Positions 41,216 to 52,860 of a DNA stretch of 64,000 bases are shown one piece after another (within the stretch, counting starts at the first letter, position 1; the number at the start of each line of letters is the position of its first letter). The position numbers and the translations under genes were made by a program. The stretch lies in contig NZ_MVHF01000006.1 of assembly GCF_002086485.1 (NCBI RefSeq), forward strand, positions 124,001 to 188,000. Direction: 5' to 3'. The notes under the pieces were generated by a model. It made no database searches and was not told the DNA's origin. It saw nothing but the letters and a program-made list of their open reading frames with translations. The stretch comes from Mycobacterium aquaticum. GTDB lineage: Bacteria; Actinomycetota; Actinomycetes; Mycobacteriales; Mycobacteriaceae.

Positions 41216-42304
41216 TCAGCCTGCCGTGGTTATCGAGTCGTCGGTAATGCCTGCTGCGCGCCGCGCGGCCAGCCGGTGCTTCTGCGGTTCGATGGTGTAG
41301 CGCGGATCCTTGGCGGAGTGGATGCCCGCCTCGAAGACACCGAACCGGGTCAACGCCGAGGCCGCCATCAATGCCAGGCCGGAAACTGCAGCGACGACGC
41401 GGTTACGCCCGCCGATCACCGCACCGAGACCACCGGCGACGGCGAAGCGCTCGGCCCACCGCAGCATCTCCCCGGCGCCGCCGTGATGCAGCGGTTCGGC
41501 CGCGACCGGATCCATGCGCCGTTCCATGAACTTCATGGCCGTGATGTCACCGACCACGCCGAGCGCGGCAAGCGTGCGCGCCGGGCCGGTCTCGGCCACC
41601 GGCGTGGTGACCATCGCCAGGCCGGCCGAGGCCAGGCTCGCGGAGCTGACGAACACGAACGGCAGGTCGCGGTGCGCGGCGTTCCAGGTCGGATTTGCGG
41701 TGTCGGACAACAGGACTGCGGTGTAGACGGCCAGCGGCGCGGCAAATACCCCTGCTTCGAGGCCGGCGATTCCCTCGACGCCGTGCAGCAGCTTGCGCAG
41801 CGGCCCGAGCGGCAGCCGCTCCCCCGTCATTCGATCGACTTCGGCCACCGCCGCGACGCCGATGCCACCGCTGAACGCCGAGAGGATCCACGACCCGACG
41901 CTCATCGGCGAGGTGATCTTGAAGGTGCGCAGCATGTTGTAGAAGCGGTCCGGCCGACCCAGATCGGCGACCAGTGCCACGCCGCCCAGACCAACGGCAC
42001 CCAGCGCACCGAGCCGGGCGTTACGGCGCAACTTCGGCCGCCCGGTCAGCTGCGCCCCGAGCCCGAGCAGACCTGATCCTCCGGCGATGCCGCCGAGGAA
42101 CAGATACGCCGCGACTTCATGGCCCCACGGCGGCGGTTTGACCACCGGACGGCCGTAGTACGACGTGAATTCGGCCTCGGGCACCAACGTCATCTCACGC
42201 GCGCCGTCGCCTCCGGTGTCGATGCCGGTCCGCTTGCGGCGCTTACCGCCGCCGCGTCGGCGACGGGCCGGCTCCGGCGGTCGATAGCTGTCGAATTCGC
42301 TCAT
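41216..42304 (-). CDS. NrfD/PsrC-like membrane subunit of formate dehydrogenase
   Basis: A 362-residue multi-span membrane protein. After a basic N-terminus (RRRRGGGKRRKR) come WGHEVAAYLFLGGIAGGSGLLGLGAQL, ALVADLGRPDRFYNMLRTFKITSPMSVGSWIL and several further hydrophobic helices, the NrfD/polysulfide-reductase pattern for quinone reduction. It should anchor the FdhA-FdhB dimer and pass electrons to menaquinone. Start overlaps the fdhB stop by 4 bp. Confidence 0.88.
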   Translation of the reverse strand: MSEFDSYRPPEPARRRRGGGKRRKRTGIDTGGDGAREMTLVPEAEFTSYYGRPVVKPPPWGHEVAAYLFLGGIAGGSGLLGLGAQLTGRPKLRRNARLGALGAVGLGGVALVADLGRPDRFYNMLRTFKITSPMSVGSWILSAFSGGIGVAAVAEVDRMTGERLPLGPLRKLLHGVEGIAGLEAGVFAAPLAVYTAVLLSDTANPTWNAAHRDLPFVFVSSASLASAGLAMVTTPVAETGPARTLAALGVVGDITAMKFMERRMDPVAAEPLHHGGAGEMLRWAERFAVAGGLGAVIGGRNRVVAAVSGLALMAASALTRFGVFEAGIHSAKDPRYTIEPQKHRLAARRAAGITDDSITTAG

Positions 42305-43287
42305 GGCCTACCTTTGAGGAACGAAACTGCCGCAGCCGCAACCATTCCCAACGCCGCGATGCCGGCCCGCTTGTACATGGTCATCAGATCGGCTGTGCAT
42401 ACCCGCGGATCGGGCGGCAGTCCGTAGACCTCGGGCTCGTCGAGTAGCAGGAACACCGCCCCCGTGCCGCCGACGCCATCCAATTCGTTGGCACCGTAGA
42501 GGCGCGCCTCGGTCATTCCCTGTGCGTGCAGCTGGGCGACGCGTTCGCGGGCCTCGACGACCAGGTCGTCATGGTCACCGAACTTGATCGATGTCGTCGG
42601 GCAGGTCTTCGCGCACGCCGGAGTCTGGTCGTCGACCAGCCGGTCGTAGCACAGCGTGCACTTCTGGGCGACTCCGCGTCTGGGCACCTCGGGTTGCTCA
42701 CCCTTGCGTTCCCCGGTGCGGGTGGTCGGCGCCGCGGTGCCGTCGCTGCGACGTTCCACCACACCGAAGGGGCAACCGGCCACACACGTTCCGCACCCGT
42801 TGCAGACGTCGTCCTGCACGACGACCGTGCCGAATTCGGTGCGGAACAGCGCGCCCGTGGGACACACATCGAGGCAGCCGGCGTGCGTGCAGTGCTTGCA
42901 CACATCCGAGGCCATCAGCCAGCGGAATTCCGGGGTATCGGGCGGCGAGGTGTCGGGGCGGGCCTCGGCAGGCGCGCCGATGCCCGGCAGCCCGAGGCTG
43001 ACCAACTCGCGCCCGGATTCGCGGGCCTCCTCGATGCGCTCACGGCTCTGTTCGACGAAGGCAACGTGCCGCCATGTGCTGGCACCCAACGACCCGGTGT
43101 TGTCGTAGGACGAACCGAGCAGCTCGAGGTCCCCGTCGCGCGGGTTGCGGTTCCACTCCTTGCAGGCCACCTCGCATGCCTTGCAGCCGATACAGATCGA
43201 CGTGTCGGTGAAGAAGCCCTTGCGCGGCTTGGGTAGATCCCAGTGCACGTCTGCCGTGGGGTCGGTCGGTCCGGAGAGTTGCCCCAT
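42301..43287 (-). CDS. fdhB: Formate dehydrogenase iron-sulfur subunit FdhB
   Basis: A 328-residue ferredoxin-type electron-transfer subunit with four [4Fe-4S] motifs: CIGCKACEVACKEWN, CKHCTHAGCLDVCPTG, CNGCGTCVAGCPFGVV and CTLCYDRLVDDQTPACAKTCP. It relays electrons from the FdhA molybdopterin/selenocysteine site to the membrane subunit. The ATG at 43287 follows GAGGAGGG; the longer frame is a shadow of fdhA. It lies 28 bp after fdhA. Confidence 0.93.
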   Translation of the reverse strand: MGQLSGPTDPTADVHWDLPKPRKGFFTDTSICIGCKACEVACKEWNRNPRDGDLELLGSSYDNTGSLGASTWRHVAFVEQSRERIEEARESGRELVSLGLPGIGAPAEARPDTSPPDTPEFRWLMASDVCKHCTHAGCLDVCPTGALFRTEFGTVVVQDDVCNGCGTCVAGCPFGVVERRSDGTAAPTTRTGERKGEQPEVPRRGVAQKCTLCYDRLVDDQTPACAKTCPTTSIKFGDHDDLVVEARERVAQLHAQGMTEARLYGANELDGVGGTGAVFLLLDEPEVYGLPPDPRVCTADLMTMYKRAGIAALGMVAAAAVSFLKGRP

Positions 43288-43315
43288 CAATCCCTCCTCA
43301 CTGTCAGCGTCGCGG

Positions 43316-46300
43316 TCATAGCGGCGTGTACCCCTCCCGCTGCGGATCATCCTGCCCGGGATCGGGGTAGACGATCTCCTGTGCCGGGTCGGTGATGCGC
43401 CCACTGTCGGTCTCGACCGTGGTACCGGCCCGGATCTGGTAGTCGCGGACCAACTGCAGCAACGCCGCACCGGTGGGACGTCGCCCGGCGATGATGTCGC
43501 AGCTGCCGGCCTTCGAACCCTGGATCTGCGTGTTGGGATCCAGCGACAAGCCGACCAGGTCGTTGGCCGCGTCACCGCTGACCACCGCGTCGTTGCCCAC
43601 ACCCCAGTGGTACGGCAGACCGATCTGGTGCACCGTGCGGCCACCGATCGACAGCGGTGTCATCCGCTCGGTGACCAGCACGCGGGCCTCGATCGCCGCG
43701 CGTGGTGAGATCAGCGTCGCCCAGCCATAGGGCTCAAGACCTCGTTCGGCGGCCAGTTCGGGTGACACCTCGCAGAACATCTCGGGTTGCAGCTCCGACA
43801 GGTACGGCAACCAGCGGCTCATACCTCCCGCGGTGTGGTGCTCGGTGAGCCGGTAGGTGGTGAACACGTACGGGTAGACATCTGCGCCCGGTTCTCCCGC
43901 GCTCGGCGCTCCCAGGTTGTCTTCGCGCGCGATGACCACCCGCGTGGGGCTCTGCTGCTGGGGGTAGAGCGCATTGGCGACCGGCGACTCGAACGGCTCG
44001 TAGTGCGTCGGCAGGGGTCCGTCGACCAGGCCCGCCGGCGCGTACAGCCAGCCCTTCCCATCGGCCTGCATGACGAATGGATCATCGCCCGCAAGCCCCT
44101 CTGGTCCGAAGGTTCCTGGCCCCGGCCGCGCGTGCGGGTGCAGCTCGGGCGGGAAGTCGGGGATGTCGTCGCCGACCCACCGGCCCTGTTGCTCGTCCCA
44201 CCACACGTAACGCTTGCGTTCACTCCACGGCTTGCCGTCCGGGTCGGCCGAGGCCCGGTTGTACAGGATGCGACGGTTGGCCGGCCAGGCCCAACCCCAT
44301 TGCGCCGCAACGGGTCCGGGCCCACCACCGGGCACGCGGTCTGCGGCGTGGTTGACCCCTTCGGCGTACACACCGGCGTAGATCCAACAGCCGGAGATGG
44401 TGGACCCGTCCGCCCGCAGCTCGGCATAGCTCGAAATCGGCTTACCGGCATCAGGTCCGCTCAGGTGCCGCCCGTTGATCTCGGCCAGCACCGCCTCCGG
44501 ATCGGGTTCACCGTGTTCGTCGGTGGGATAGTCCCACGTCAGATCGAGCAGCGGGCGGTCACGCTCATCGGTCGAATCTGCCAACTTGGCGCGGATCCGT
44601 TGCCCCAGCTTGTAGAAGAAGTCCAGTTCGCTCTGGCACTCGCCCGGAGGCTGAAGGGCCTGATGACGCCACTGGACCAATCGCTGGGTCTGCGTGAAGG
44701 ATCCGGCCTTTTCCACATGCGTCGCGGCGGGCATGAAGAACACCTCGGTCTCGATGTCCTCGGTGCGCAGTTCACCCGAAGCGATCTCGGGCGAATCCTT
44801 CCAGAACGTCGCCGACTCGATCATCGCGAAGTCGCGGACCACGAGCCACTTCAGGTGCGACATCCCGAGGCGCTGCATCCGCCCGTTGGAGGAGCCGACG
44901 GCCGGGTTCTGGCCCAGGATGAAGTAACCCTCGACCTCGTCGGCGAGCATGCCCATCACGGTCTGGTACGTACCGTGCGGACCGGTCAGCCGCGGCAGAT
45001 AGTCGTAGGCCCAGTCATTCTCGGCGGTCGCCGCATCACCCCACCATGCCTTCAACAGGCTGACCAGGTAGGTGTCGGCGTTGGCCCAGTACCCCTTCTC
45101 CTCTTTGGAATGCACGGTGCGCAGGTAGTCCGCCAACGTGTCCTGATGGCCCGCCTTGGGCATCGGCAGATACCCCGGCAACAGGTTGAACAACGTCGGG
45201 ATGTCGGTGGATCCCTGGATGCTGGCGTGGCCGCGCAGCGCCATGATGCCGCCACCGGGACGGCCGACGTTGCCCAGCAGCAACTGAAGGATCGCCGCGG
45301 TCCGGATGAACTGGGCACCGAACGTGTGCTGGGTCCACCCGGTGGCATACGCGAAGCACGTCGTGCGCTCACGCCCCGAGTTCTCGGTCACCGACCGCGC
45401 CAGGTACTCGAAATCCTCGAGATCGATACCGCACATGTCCCGCACCATCTCCGGGGTGTACCGGGAGTAGTGCCGCTTGAGGATCTGGAACACCGTGCGC
45501 GGATGCTGCAGGGTTTCGTCCCGCACCACGTCCGCATGCTGGAGCGCCGGGCCGCCGCTGCCGAGCGTGTCGGCCGCTGCACGGCCCGCCGCGCTCGCGC
45601 CGTGCTCCGACCCTCCTGCCGCCTCGATGGTCCCGCCCTCGGCAGTCGCGTACGCCCAGGTCGACGGATCGTATTGCCCTGTGGCCGGGTCGAATCCGGA
45701 GAACAGCCCGTGCAGGTCCTCGGTATCGCGGAAGTCCTCGTTGACCAGCGTCGCGGCGTTGGTGTATGCGACGACGTATTCCTTGAACCACAGGTCGTGG
45801 GTGATCACGTAGTTGATCAGACCGCCCAGCAGGACCACGTCGGAACCGGCCCGGATGGGGATGTGCCGGTCGGCGACCGCGCCGGTGCGGGTGAACCGCG
45901 GGTCGACATGGATGATGCGCGCCCCGCGAGCCTTTGCCTCGGACACCCACTGGAAGCCCACCGGATGCGCCTCGGCCATGTTGCCGCCCTGAAGGACGAT
46001 GCAATCGGCATTGGCCATGTCCTGTAATGACTGCGTCGCGCCACCGCGACCGAAGGAGGCTCCCAGACCGGGAACCGTGGCGCTGTGTCAAATACGCGCT
46101 TGGTTCTCGATCTGTATGGCGCCCGCGGCGGTGAAGAGCTTCTTGATCAGATAGTTCTCTTCGTTGTCCAGGGTGGCGCCACCCAATGAGGCGATGCCCA
46201 TGTTGCGGCGCAACTTACGGCCCTGGTCGTCGACGTCCTGCCACGAGTTGCGACGGGACTCGAGGAAGCGGTCGGCGATCATCTCGATCGCGGTGTCGCG

Positions 46301-46690
46301 GTCGAGATGCTGCCATTCCGTGGCCCGGGGTGCCCGGTAGAGCACCCGGGTCTGCCGTCCCGGCGCGTTGACCAACTGCTCGCTGGCCGAACCTTTCGGG
46401 CAGAGCCTGCCCCGCGAGATCGGCGAATCGGGATCGCCTTCGATCTGCACGACCTTCTCGTCCTTGACGTAGACCCGTTGGCCGCAGCCCACCGCGCAGT
46501 ACGGGCACACGGACTGCACCACGCGGTCGGCTGTCGACGTGCGCGGCTCGACCGCGCGCGTACGCGCGGAGGTCACCGCGGGCCCGCGCCCCAACAGGTC
46601 GCCGGAGCGCAACTGCCGCAGCACGGGCCACTCCAGAAAGAACTTCGGTCCTGCCATGGGTCCGAGGCTAGTACGCGAAGGCCGGCTCAT
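43316..46690 (-). CDS. fdhA: Formate dehydrogenase catalytic subunit, selenoprotein with in-frame UGA (Sec201)
   Basis: One 1,124-residue selenoprotein that standard gene finding would split in two at the TGA (complement of 46088-46090). The reading before it ends IENQARI and after it resumes HSATVPGLGASFGRGG, exactly the context of the active-site Sec in FdnG/FdhF enzymes. The N-terminal [4Fe-4S] ligands are Cys62, Cys65, Cys69 and Cys97 (CPYCAVGCG, RLCPKG). The Mo/W-bis-MGD domains follow, through NPNT-like C-terminal segments. It oxidises formate to CO2. No twin-arginine signal, so cytoplasmic. Start 46690 has AGAGGGA nearby; ATG 46657 is an alternative. It begins 14 bp after the clp stop. 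Confidence 0.93.
46058..46090 (-). promoter_or_regulatory. Selenocysteine UGA codon and bacterial SECIS hairpin
   Basis: The Sec codon TGA is the complement of 46088-46090. Eleven bases later the message can form GGTTCC / GGAGCC (46076-46071 with 46063-46058, one G-U pair) around the loop GGGTCTG, which contains the GU expected for SelB binding. The element is inside the coding sequence, as in E. coli fdhF and fdnG. Confidence 0.85.
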
Positions 46691-46704
46691 CGATCTGAAT
46701 CCCT

Positions 46705-49251
<2,547 letters not shown>

Positions 49252-49286
49252 CAGAAAAGCTCCTAACCATGGTGGGTTGATGGAAG

Positions 49287-49315
49287 GGCGATCTGCGATC
49301 GATCATCGCATCGCC
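49287..49315. other. Imperfect hairpin between hsp20 and clp
   Basis: GGCGAT..GCGAT-CGATC-ATCGC..ATCGCC can fold into two short stacked stems in the 106-bp gap. It has no T-run on the hsp20 strand, so it may attenuate or stabilise the message rather than end it. No promoter is obvious in the gap. Confidence 0.35.
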
Positions 49316-49357
49316 AGATCGTGGAATTCACAACATTTTTGGAATGGACCGTGGTCC

Positions 49358-49807
49358 TCATAGCGGACCGGTCACGGGTACGGCCACCGGTTCTGTCCCC
49401 AGCACCCCGTCATCGGCAGCCTTCGGTGCACGCACGGTGAGAACACCGTCGCGCAGCGTGGCAGCGGTCCGGAAGGCGTCGACATCACTGGGCAACGCGA
49501 CTTGATTGTCGAAGTGGCCCTCACGTCGGGTGTGATAGCGCAGTTTCCCGGCGGAATCGCGACGCGGAACGTCGCCGCGGACCCGAATCTCGTTGCCCAC
49601 GACGTCGACACGGACGTCGCTCGTGGTGATTCCGGGCAGCTCGATCTCGATCACATACGCCTCATCCGTCTCTGCCACGTCGACCGGCAGGGCCTGCTGT
49701 GGCCCCGGCGCAGTGGCGGAATCACGGATCAGCCCAGAAAGTTGCGTGCAGAGCGAGTCGAACGTCCACGGATGTTCTTCTCCAGCGGGCCATCTCGAAT
49801 CCGCCAC
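49358..49807 (-). CDS. Hsp20 small heat-shock protein
   Basis: A 149-residue small heat-shock protein. The alpha-crystallin domain runs from about residue 40 (LPVDVAETDEAYVIEIELPGITTSDVRVDVVGNEIRVRG) to DGVLTVRAPKA near 130, ending the usual A.xxx.GVLTV pattern. It holds unfolding proteins for ATP-dependent machines and would pair naturally with the Clp unfoldase downstream. The start is uncertain: GTG 49807 gives a short N-terminus and has no strong ribosome site. A 14-codon frame just upstream (49815-49859) has the better site and may feed translation into it. Confidence 0.85.
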   Translation of the reverse strand: MADSRWPAGEEHPWTFDSLCTQLSGLIRDSATAPGPQQALPVDVAETDEAYVIEIELPGITTSDVRVDVVGNEIRVRGDVPRRDSAGKLRYHTRREGHFDNQVALPSDVDAFRTAATLRDGVLTVRAPKAADDGVLGTEPVAVPVTGPL

Positions 49808-49814
49808 CGCCGGA

Positions 49815-49859
49815 TCACCCGTACCGGCCGGCGGGCAGGCCGGGCAACAAATTCGTCAT
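49815..49859 (-). CDS. Possible 14-residue leader ORF upstream of hsp20
   Basis: ATG at 49859 preceded by GGAGTGACC encodes MTNLLPGLPAGRYG and stops seven bases before the hsp20 GTG. It could be a coupling or attenuation leader, or the true N-terminus of Hsp20 displaced by a frameshift. The sequence alone does not decide. Confidence 0.35.
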   Translation of the reverse strand: MTNLLPGLPAGRYG

Positions 49860-49917
49860 GGTCACTCCTTCGGTGCGGAATCTCGGATGGTTCAAGCCTG
49901 TCCCCCCGCCCCCTGGT

Positions 49918-49999
49918 GCGTCCAAGACTTGCCTCCGACCGCGTGATAGGCGCCGCCGATCAACGGCCCGCACGCTGTGGTGATAGGCGTCGCCGATCA
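49918..49999 (-). promoter_or_regulatory. Two LysR/OxyR-like sites plus a conserved promoter block upstream of hsp20
   Basis: TGATAGGCGCCGCCGATCA (49944-49962) and TGATAGGCGTCGCCGATCA (49981-49999) differ at one base and fit ATxGGC-N3-GCCGAT, close to the mycobacterial OxyR consensus. Twelve bases from the first lies GCGTCCAAGACTTG (49918-49931). The same block with the same 12-base spacing recurs at 54144-54188. Read leftward both precede a gene start by about 60 bases. The sites could also serve the FUSC gene to the right. Nothing else was seen in this 232-bp gap. Confidence 0.65.
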
Positions 50000-50091
50000 C
50001 TGATTCGAAACTTCCGCTTTGACGGCGACATCGCAGTGCGGCAGCCTCATCTTGTTGTCTGGCAGACCTTTTGATCGATCGGAGTGAACAC

Positions 50092-51108
50092 ATGCGCGCC
50101 GTGAGGGTGTACACGCAGGTGCGCATCGCCATGACTCCGCCGATGGGCGATCACCGCCCCGCGCTGCGCGTGGCCCTCGGCTTGGCCATCCCCGGCGTGG
50201 CGCTGTTGTCGGCCGGACGCCCCGACCTGATGATCTACGCGGTGTTCGGGGCGATCACCGGGATGTACGGCCGCACGGAGTCCCGGCAGCGCCGGCTCGC
50301 ACACCAGATCCAGGGCGCCGTGATCCTGATACTCGGGGTGTCCATCGGTGTCGCGTTGGGCAATTCTCACATCGTGCAGGCAGTCCTGGTCCTCGCCGCG
50401 GTGGCGTTTGCGGCCGTGGGGTCGGTCGCGACGGACTATCTCGCACTCAAACCCGCGGGGCCGTTCTACGGTCTGTTCGCCCTCGGCGCGGTGGCCACCG
50501 TCCCGGCCGGCCGCGTGTCGGCGGGGTCCGCGATATTCATATGTGCGGCAACGGCTTTACTGTCCATCCTGCTGGGGGTTCTCGACGCCCCAAGCGGACC
50601 GCGGCAGCCACGCCCGCCCATGCCGGACCGCCGCGACGTGCTGATGCACGCGAGCCGCTACGCGATCGCCATTGCTGCGGCCGGGACCGCAGGCCTGACC
50701 CTCGGCGTCGACCACGCCAACTGGGCGATGGCCGCGGCCGCCGGTCCATTGGCCGCCGCGGACGCCAGCAGGCGTGTTCGTCGCGGCATCCACCGCCTCG
50801 GCGGGACATTCATCGGCCTCGTCGTGGCCGCCGTCCTGCTCATCCCGCAGCCGAGCGAGTACGTGCTGGCGATCTGCGTGATGGCGCTGCTGTTCCCGAC
50901 CGAACTGTTCATGACCCATCACCACGCGGTGGCGCTGGGCTTCTTCACCCCGTTGATCATGCTGATGACCGACCTGGCCCAACCCGCCGCGCCGCTCGAG
51001 CTGCTGGCCTACCGTGGCATCGACACCATCATCGGCGTCGCAGCCGCGGTGATCGTCGCGCTCATCGTCAAGGACCGAACCACCGGCCCACTCCCCGATC
51101 AGGACTGA
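50092..51108 (+). CDS. FUSC-family membrane protein (aromatic-acid-exporter-like)
   Basis: A 338-residue protein with about ten hydrophobic spans arranged in two similar halves around a polar linker (APSGPRQPRPPMPDRRDVLMHASR). The second half GLTLGVDHANWAMAAAAGPLAAADASRRVRRGIHRLGGTFIGLVVAAVLL is the FUSC signature also seen in AaeB and YccS. These are thought to export aromatic acids or other amphiphiles. The ATG at 50092 follows CGGAGTGAA. It converges on the CdaR-type regulator with a 10-bp overlap. Confidence 0.82.
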   Translation: MRAVRVYTQVRIAMTPPMGDHRPALRVALGLAIPGVALLSAGRPDLMIYAVFGAITGMYGRTESRQRRLAHQIQGAVILILGVSIGVALGNSHIVQAVLVLAAVAFAAVGSVATDYLALKPAGPFYGLFALGAVATVPAGRVSAGSAIFICAATALLSILLGVLDAPSGPRQPRPPMPDRRDVLMHASRYAIAIAAAGTAGLTLGVDHANWAMAAAAGPLAAADASRRVRRGIHRLGGTFIGLVVAAVLLIPQPSEYVLAICVMALLFPTELFMTHHHAVALGFFTPLIMLMTDLAQPAAPLELLAYRGIDTIIGVAAAVIVALIVKDRTTGPLPDQD

Positions 51109-52307
51109 GCACCACTCGAATTCGCCTCCCCCGGAATCAATCTCAATGCGTACGCGGCGGTCGCCAGTTGCGCGACACCCTGCGGGTCCAGCAGTGAGCG
51201 GCCGGTGAGCTCGTGCAACCGGCGCAGCCGGTACCGGATGGTGTTCGGGTGGCAGTGCAGAAGTTTCGCCGTCGATTCGGCCGAGCCCTCGTTCTCGACG
51301 TAGGTGATGAGCGTGTCGAGCAACACGGTGCGGTCATCGTGCGGCAGTTCCAGCACCGGCCCGAGAACGAGCCGGACCAGGCGTCGCGCCTCCTCGGGCG
51401 TTCGGGCGAGGAGAGCCTCCAGCGGGCTCGCGCTGAACACCTGCACGTCGCGGGCGCCCGCAGGCAGCATGGCCAGCGCCGACCTGGCCAACTGCAGTGC
51501 ACGTGGCGTATCGGCCAACGAGCGGAATTCGGGGCTCACCCCGGTGCGCGCACTCGCGGCCCCGCGCAACACGTCGATGGCCTCGGCCTCCTGACCGACT
51601 CGCAGGGCCACCACGCCCAGTTGCAGTGCCGGTGTCAGACGCCAGGCCGAGGCCACCCCACGTTCGGCGAGACGGCGCTCGATCCCGGGAAGGCTCTCCT
51701 CAGCGAAACCCGTGGTGTCTGCGGCGACTACGACATACGTCGCGTCCGGCGGCAGATCCAGCAGGGTGGCCGCCTCCGCCGGACCGCCGTCGGGGCTCGG
51801 GTGACCGGTGAACAACGCCTCGACCAGCGCCGACCGGCGTTGTTGACGCCCGATCAGCAACTCGGCCGTGGTCGCGCGGTAGGACTCGGTCAAGGCCACC
51901 GCATGTTCGTCGGTCAGCTGCCAGATGGTGCTGGCAGCCGCCAGCAGGGCGGCGGTGTCCTGCTGGTGGGCGGCGCGCTGGGCCCGCGCCACCAACGCTT
52001 CCCACAACGTCGAGAAGGTGATCCGGTATGCGCGGAGCACTTCCGGCAACGGGACACCCTGCTGCGCCCGGCGGCGACCTGTCGCAGTCGGCACCGCGAG
52101 ATCCACATCCATGCCCGGGTGCGCCACCGCGGTCAGGATGAAACTCAGATTTTGCGTGATGGACTCGCGAAGTTCGTTGGCGGAAACAAGATCTCGGGTA
52201 CGGTACAGCGGGATGCGATCGACCGTTGCGGCATACGCCTGATCGACGAGATCGGCAAGACGACTCTGGGCCCACGATGCCAGTTCCGCGATCCTCGCCT
52301 CGTTCAC
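51099..52307 (-). CDS. PucR/CdaR-family transcriptional regulator
   Basis: A 402-residue regulator. An N-terminal helical region includes RRRAQQGVPLPEVLRAYRITFSTLWEALV, a CdaR-like middle domain follows, and the C-terminus has LLDTLITYVENEGSAESTAKLLHCHPNTIRYRLRRLHELTGRSLLDP, the PucR helix-turn-helix. GTG 52307 overlaps the stop of the NiSOD protease gene by 4 bp, so it is in one operon with sodX. It may regulate the convergent FUSC exporter or the sod pair; not resolvable here. Confidence 0.87.
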   Translation of the reverse strand: MNEARIAELASWAQSRLADLVDQAYAATVDRIPLYRTRDLVSANELRESITQNLSFILTAVAHPGMDVDLAVPTATGRRRAQQGVPLPEVLRAYRITFSTLWEALVARAQRAAHQQDTAALLAAASTIWQLTDEHAVALTESYRATTAELLIGRQQRRSALVEALFTGHPSPDGGPAEAATLLDLPPDATYVVVAADTTGFAEESLPGIERRLAERGVASAWRLTPALQLGVVALRVGQEAEAIDVLRGAASARTGVSPEFRSLADTPRALQLARSALAMLPAGARDVQVFSASPLEALLARTPEEARRLVRLVLGPVLELPHDDRTVLLDTLITYVENEGSAESTAKLLHCHPNTIRYRLRRLHELTGRSLLDPQGVAQLATAAYALRLIPGEANSSGAQS

Positions 52308-52678
52308 GTGGCCTCACTCACTTGCGCTGACGCTCGCCAATACCGGAACAAGACCCGGGCCGTCACCGTAGCCTCACCGTACTTTCGCGAGTCGTCGGCC
52401 ACGAGCGGGTTGTCACCTTCGATCCACCATCCGCCGCGGTAGGGCCGGATGGCGCGTTTGACCACGAGCAAATCGGGTCGGCTCTCGAACCGCGCGATCA
52501 CCAGGTCCCCAGGTCGTACCCGCCGCGTCCGGTAGACCATGAGCGCGTCGCCGTCGCGCAACGTCGGCGCCATCGACGGACCGGAAACGCCCACGGTGAA
52601 CACCCGCGACCGCACCCAACCGGCCCCCGCTGCGGCGACGAGGGCTGCAATCGTCTTCGCGCGCCACGCCCAGGTCAC
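52304..52678 (-). CDS. sodX: Nickel-superoxide dismutase maturation protease (S26/SodX-like)
   Basis: A 124-residue signal-peptidase-like serine protease. A short N-terminal hydrophobic segment (TIAALVAAAGAGWV) is followed by GVSGPSMAPTLRDGD, with the catalytic Ser, and DLLVVKRAIRP with the catalytic Lys; GDNP closes the S26 pattern. SodX removes the leader of pro-SodN so that His1 becomes the free N-terminus needed to bind nickel. It is divergent from sodN, 182 bp away, the usual pairing. Confidence 0.88.
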   Translation of the reverse strand: MTWAWRAKTIAALVAAAGAGWVRSRVFTVGVSGPSMAPTLRDGDALMVYRTRRVRPGDLVIARFESRPDLLVVKRAIRPYRGGWWIEGDNPLVADDSRKYGEATVTARVLFRYWRASAQVSEAT

Positions 52679-52860
52679 GACCGAACCGTACGCGAGAGGA
52701 CCCAGATTTGCCGCAACGTACGTTTACCACTTTGTCAGCCTGGTTATCCGGTTCAGGAGTAATGTCACAACAAGGAGTCGACGCAGCGACGGTCGATCCG
52801 CTCTGTGCGTGGACTACCTACCCGCACAGCAGTTTTCATGTTGGTACAGGAGAGAGTCAT

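Noticed and set aside
43787..46027. 746-residue open frame opposite formate dehydrogenase
   Set aside because: Shadow of fdhA; the minus strand codes for a fully recognisable enzyme.
46019..46090. Treating the TGA in fdhA as a nonsense mutation giving two split genes
   Set aside because: Reading continues without a stop on both sides, the residue context is that of the conserved Sec, a SECIS-like hairpin follows, and the Sec machinery is present.
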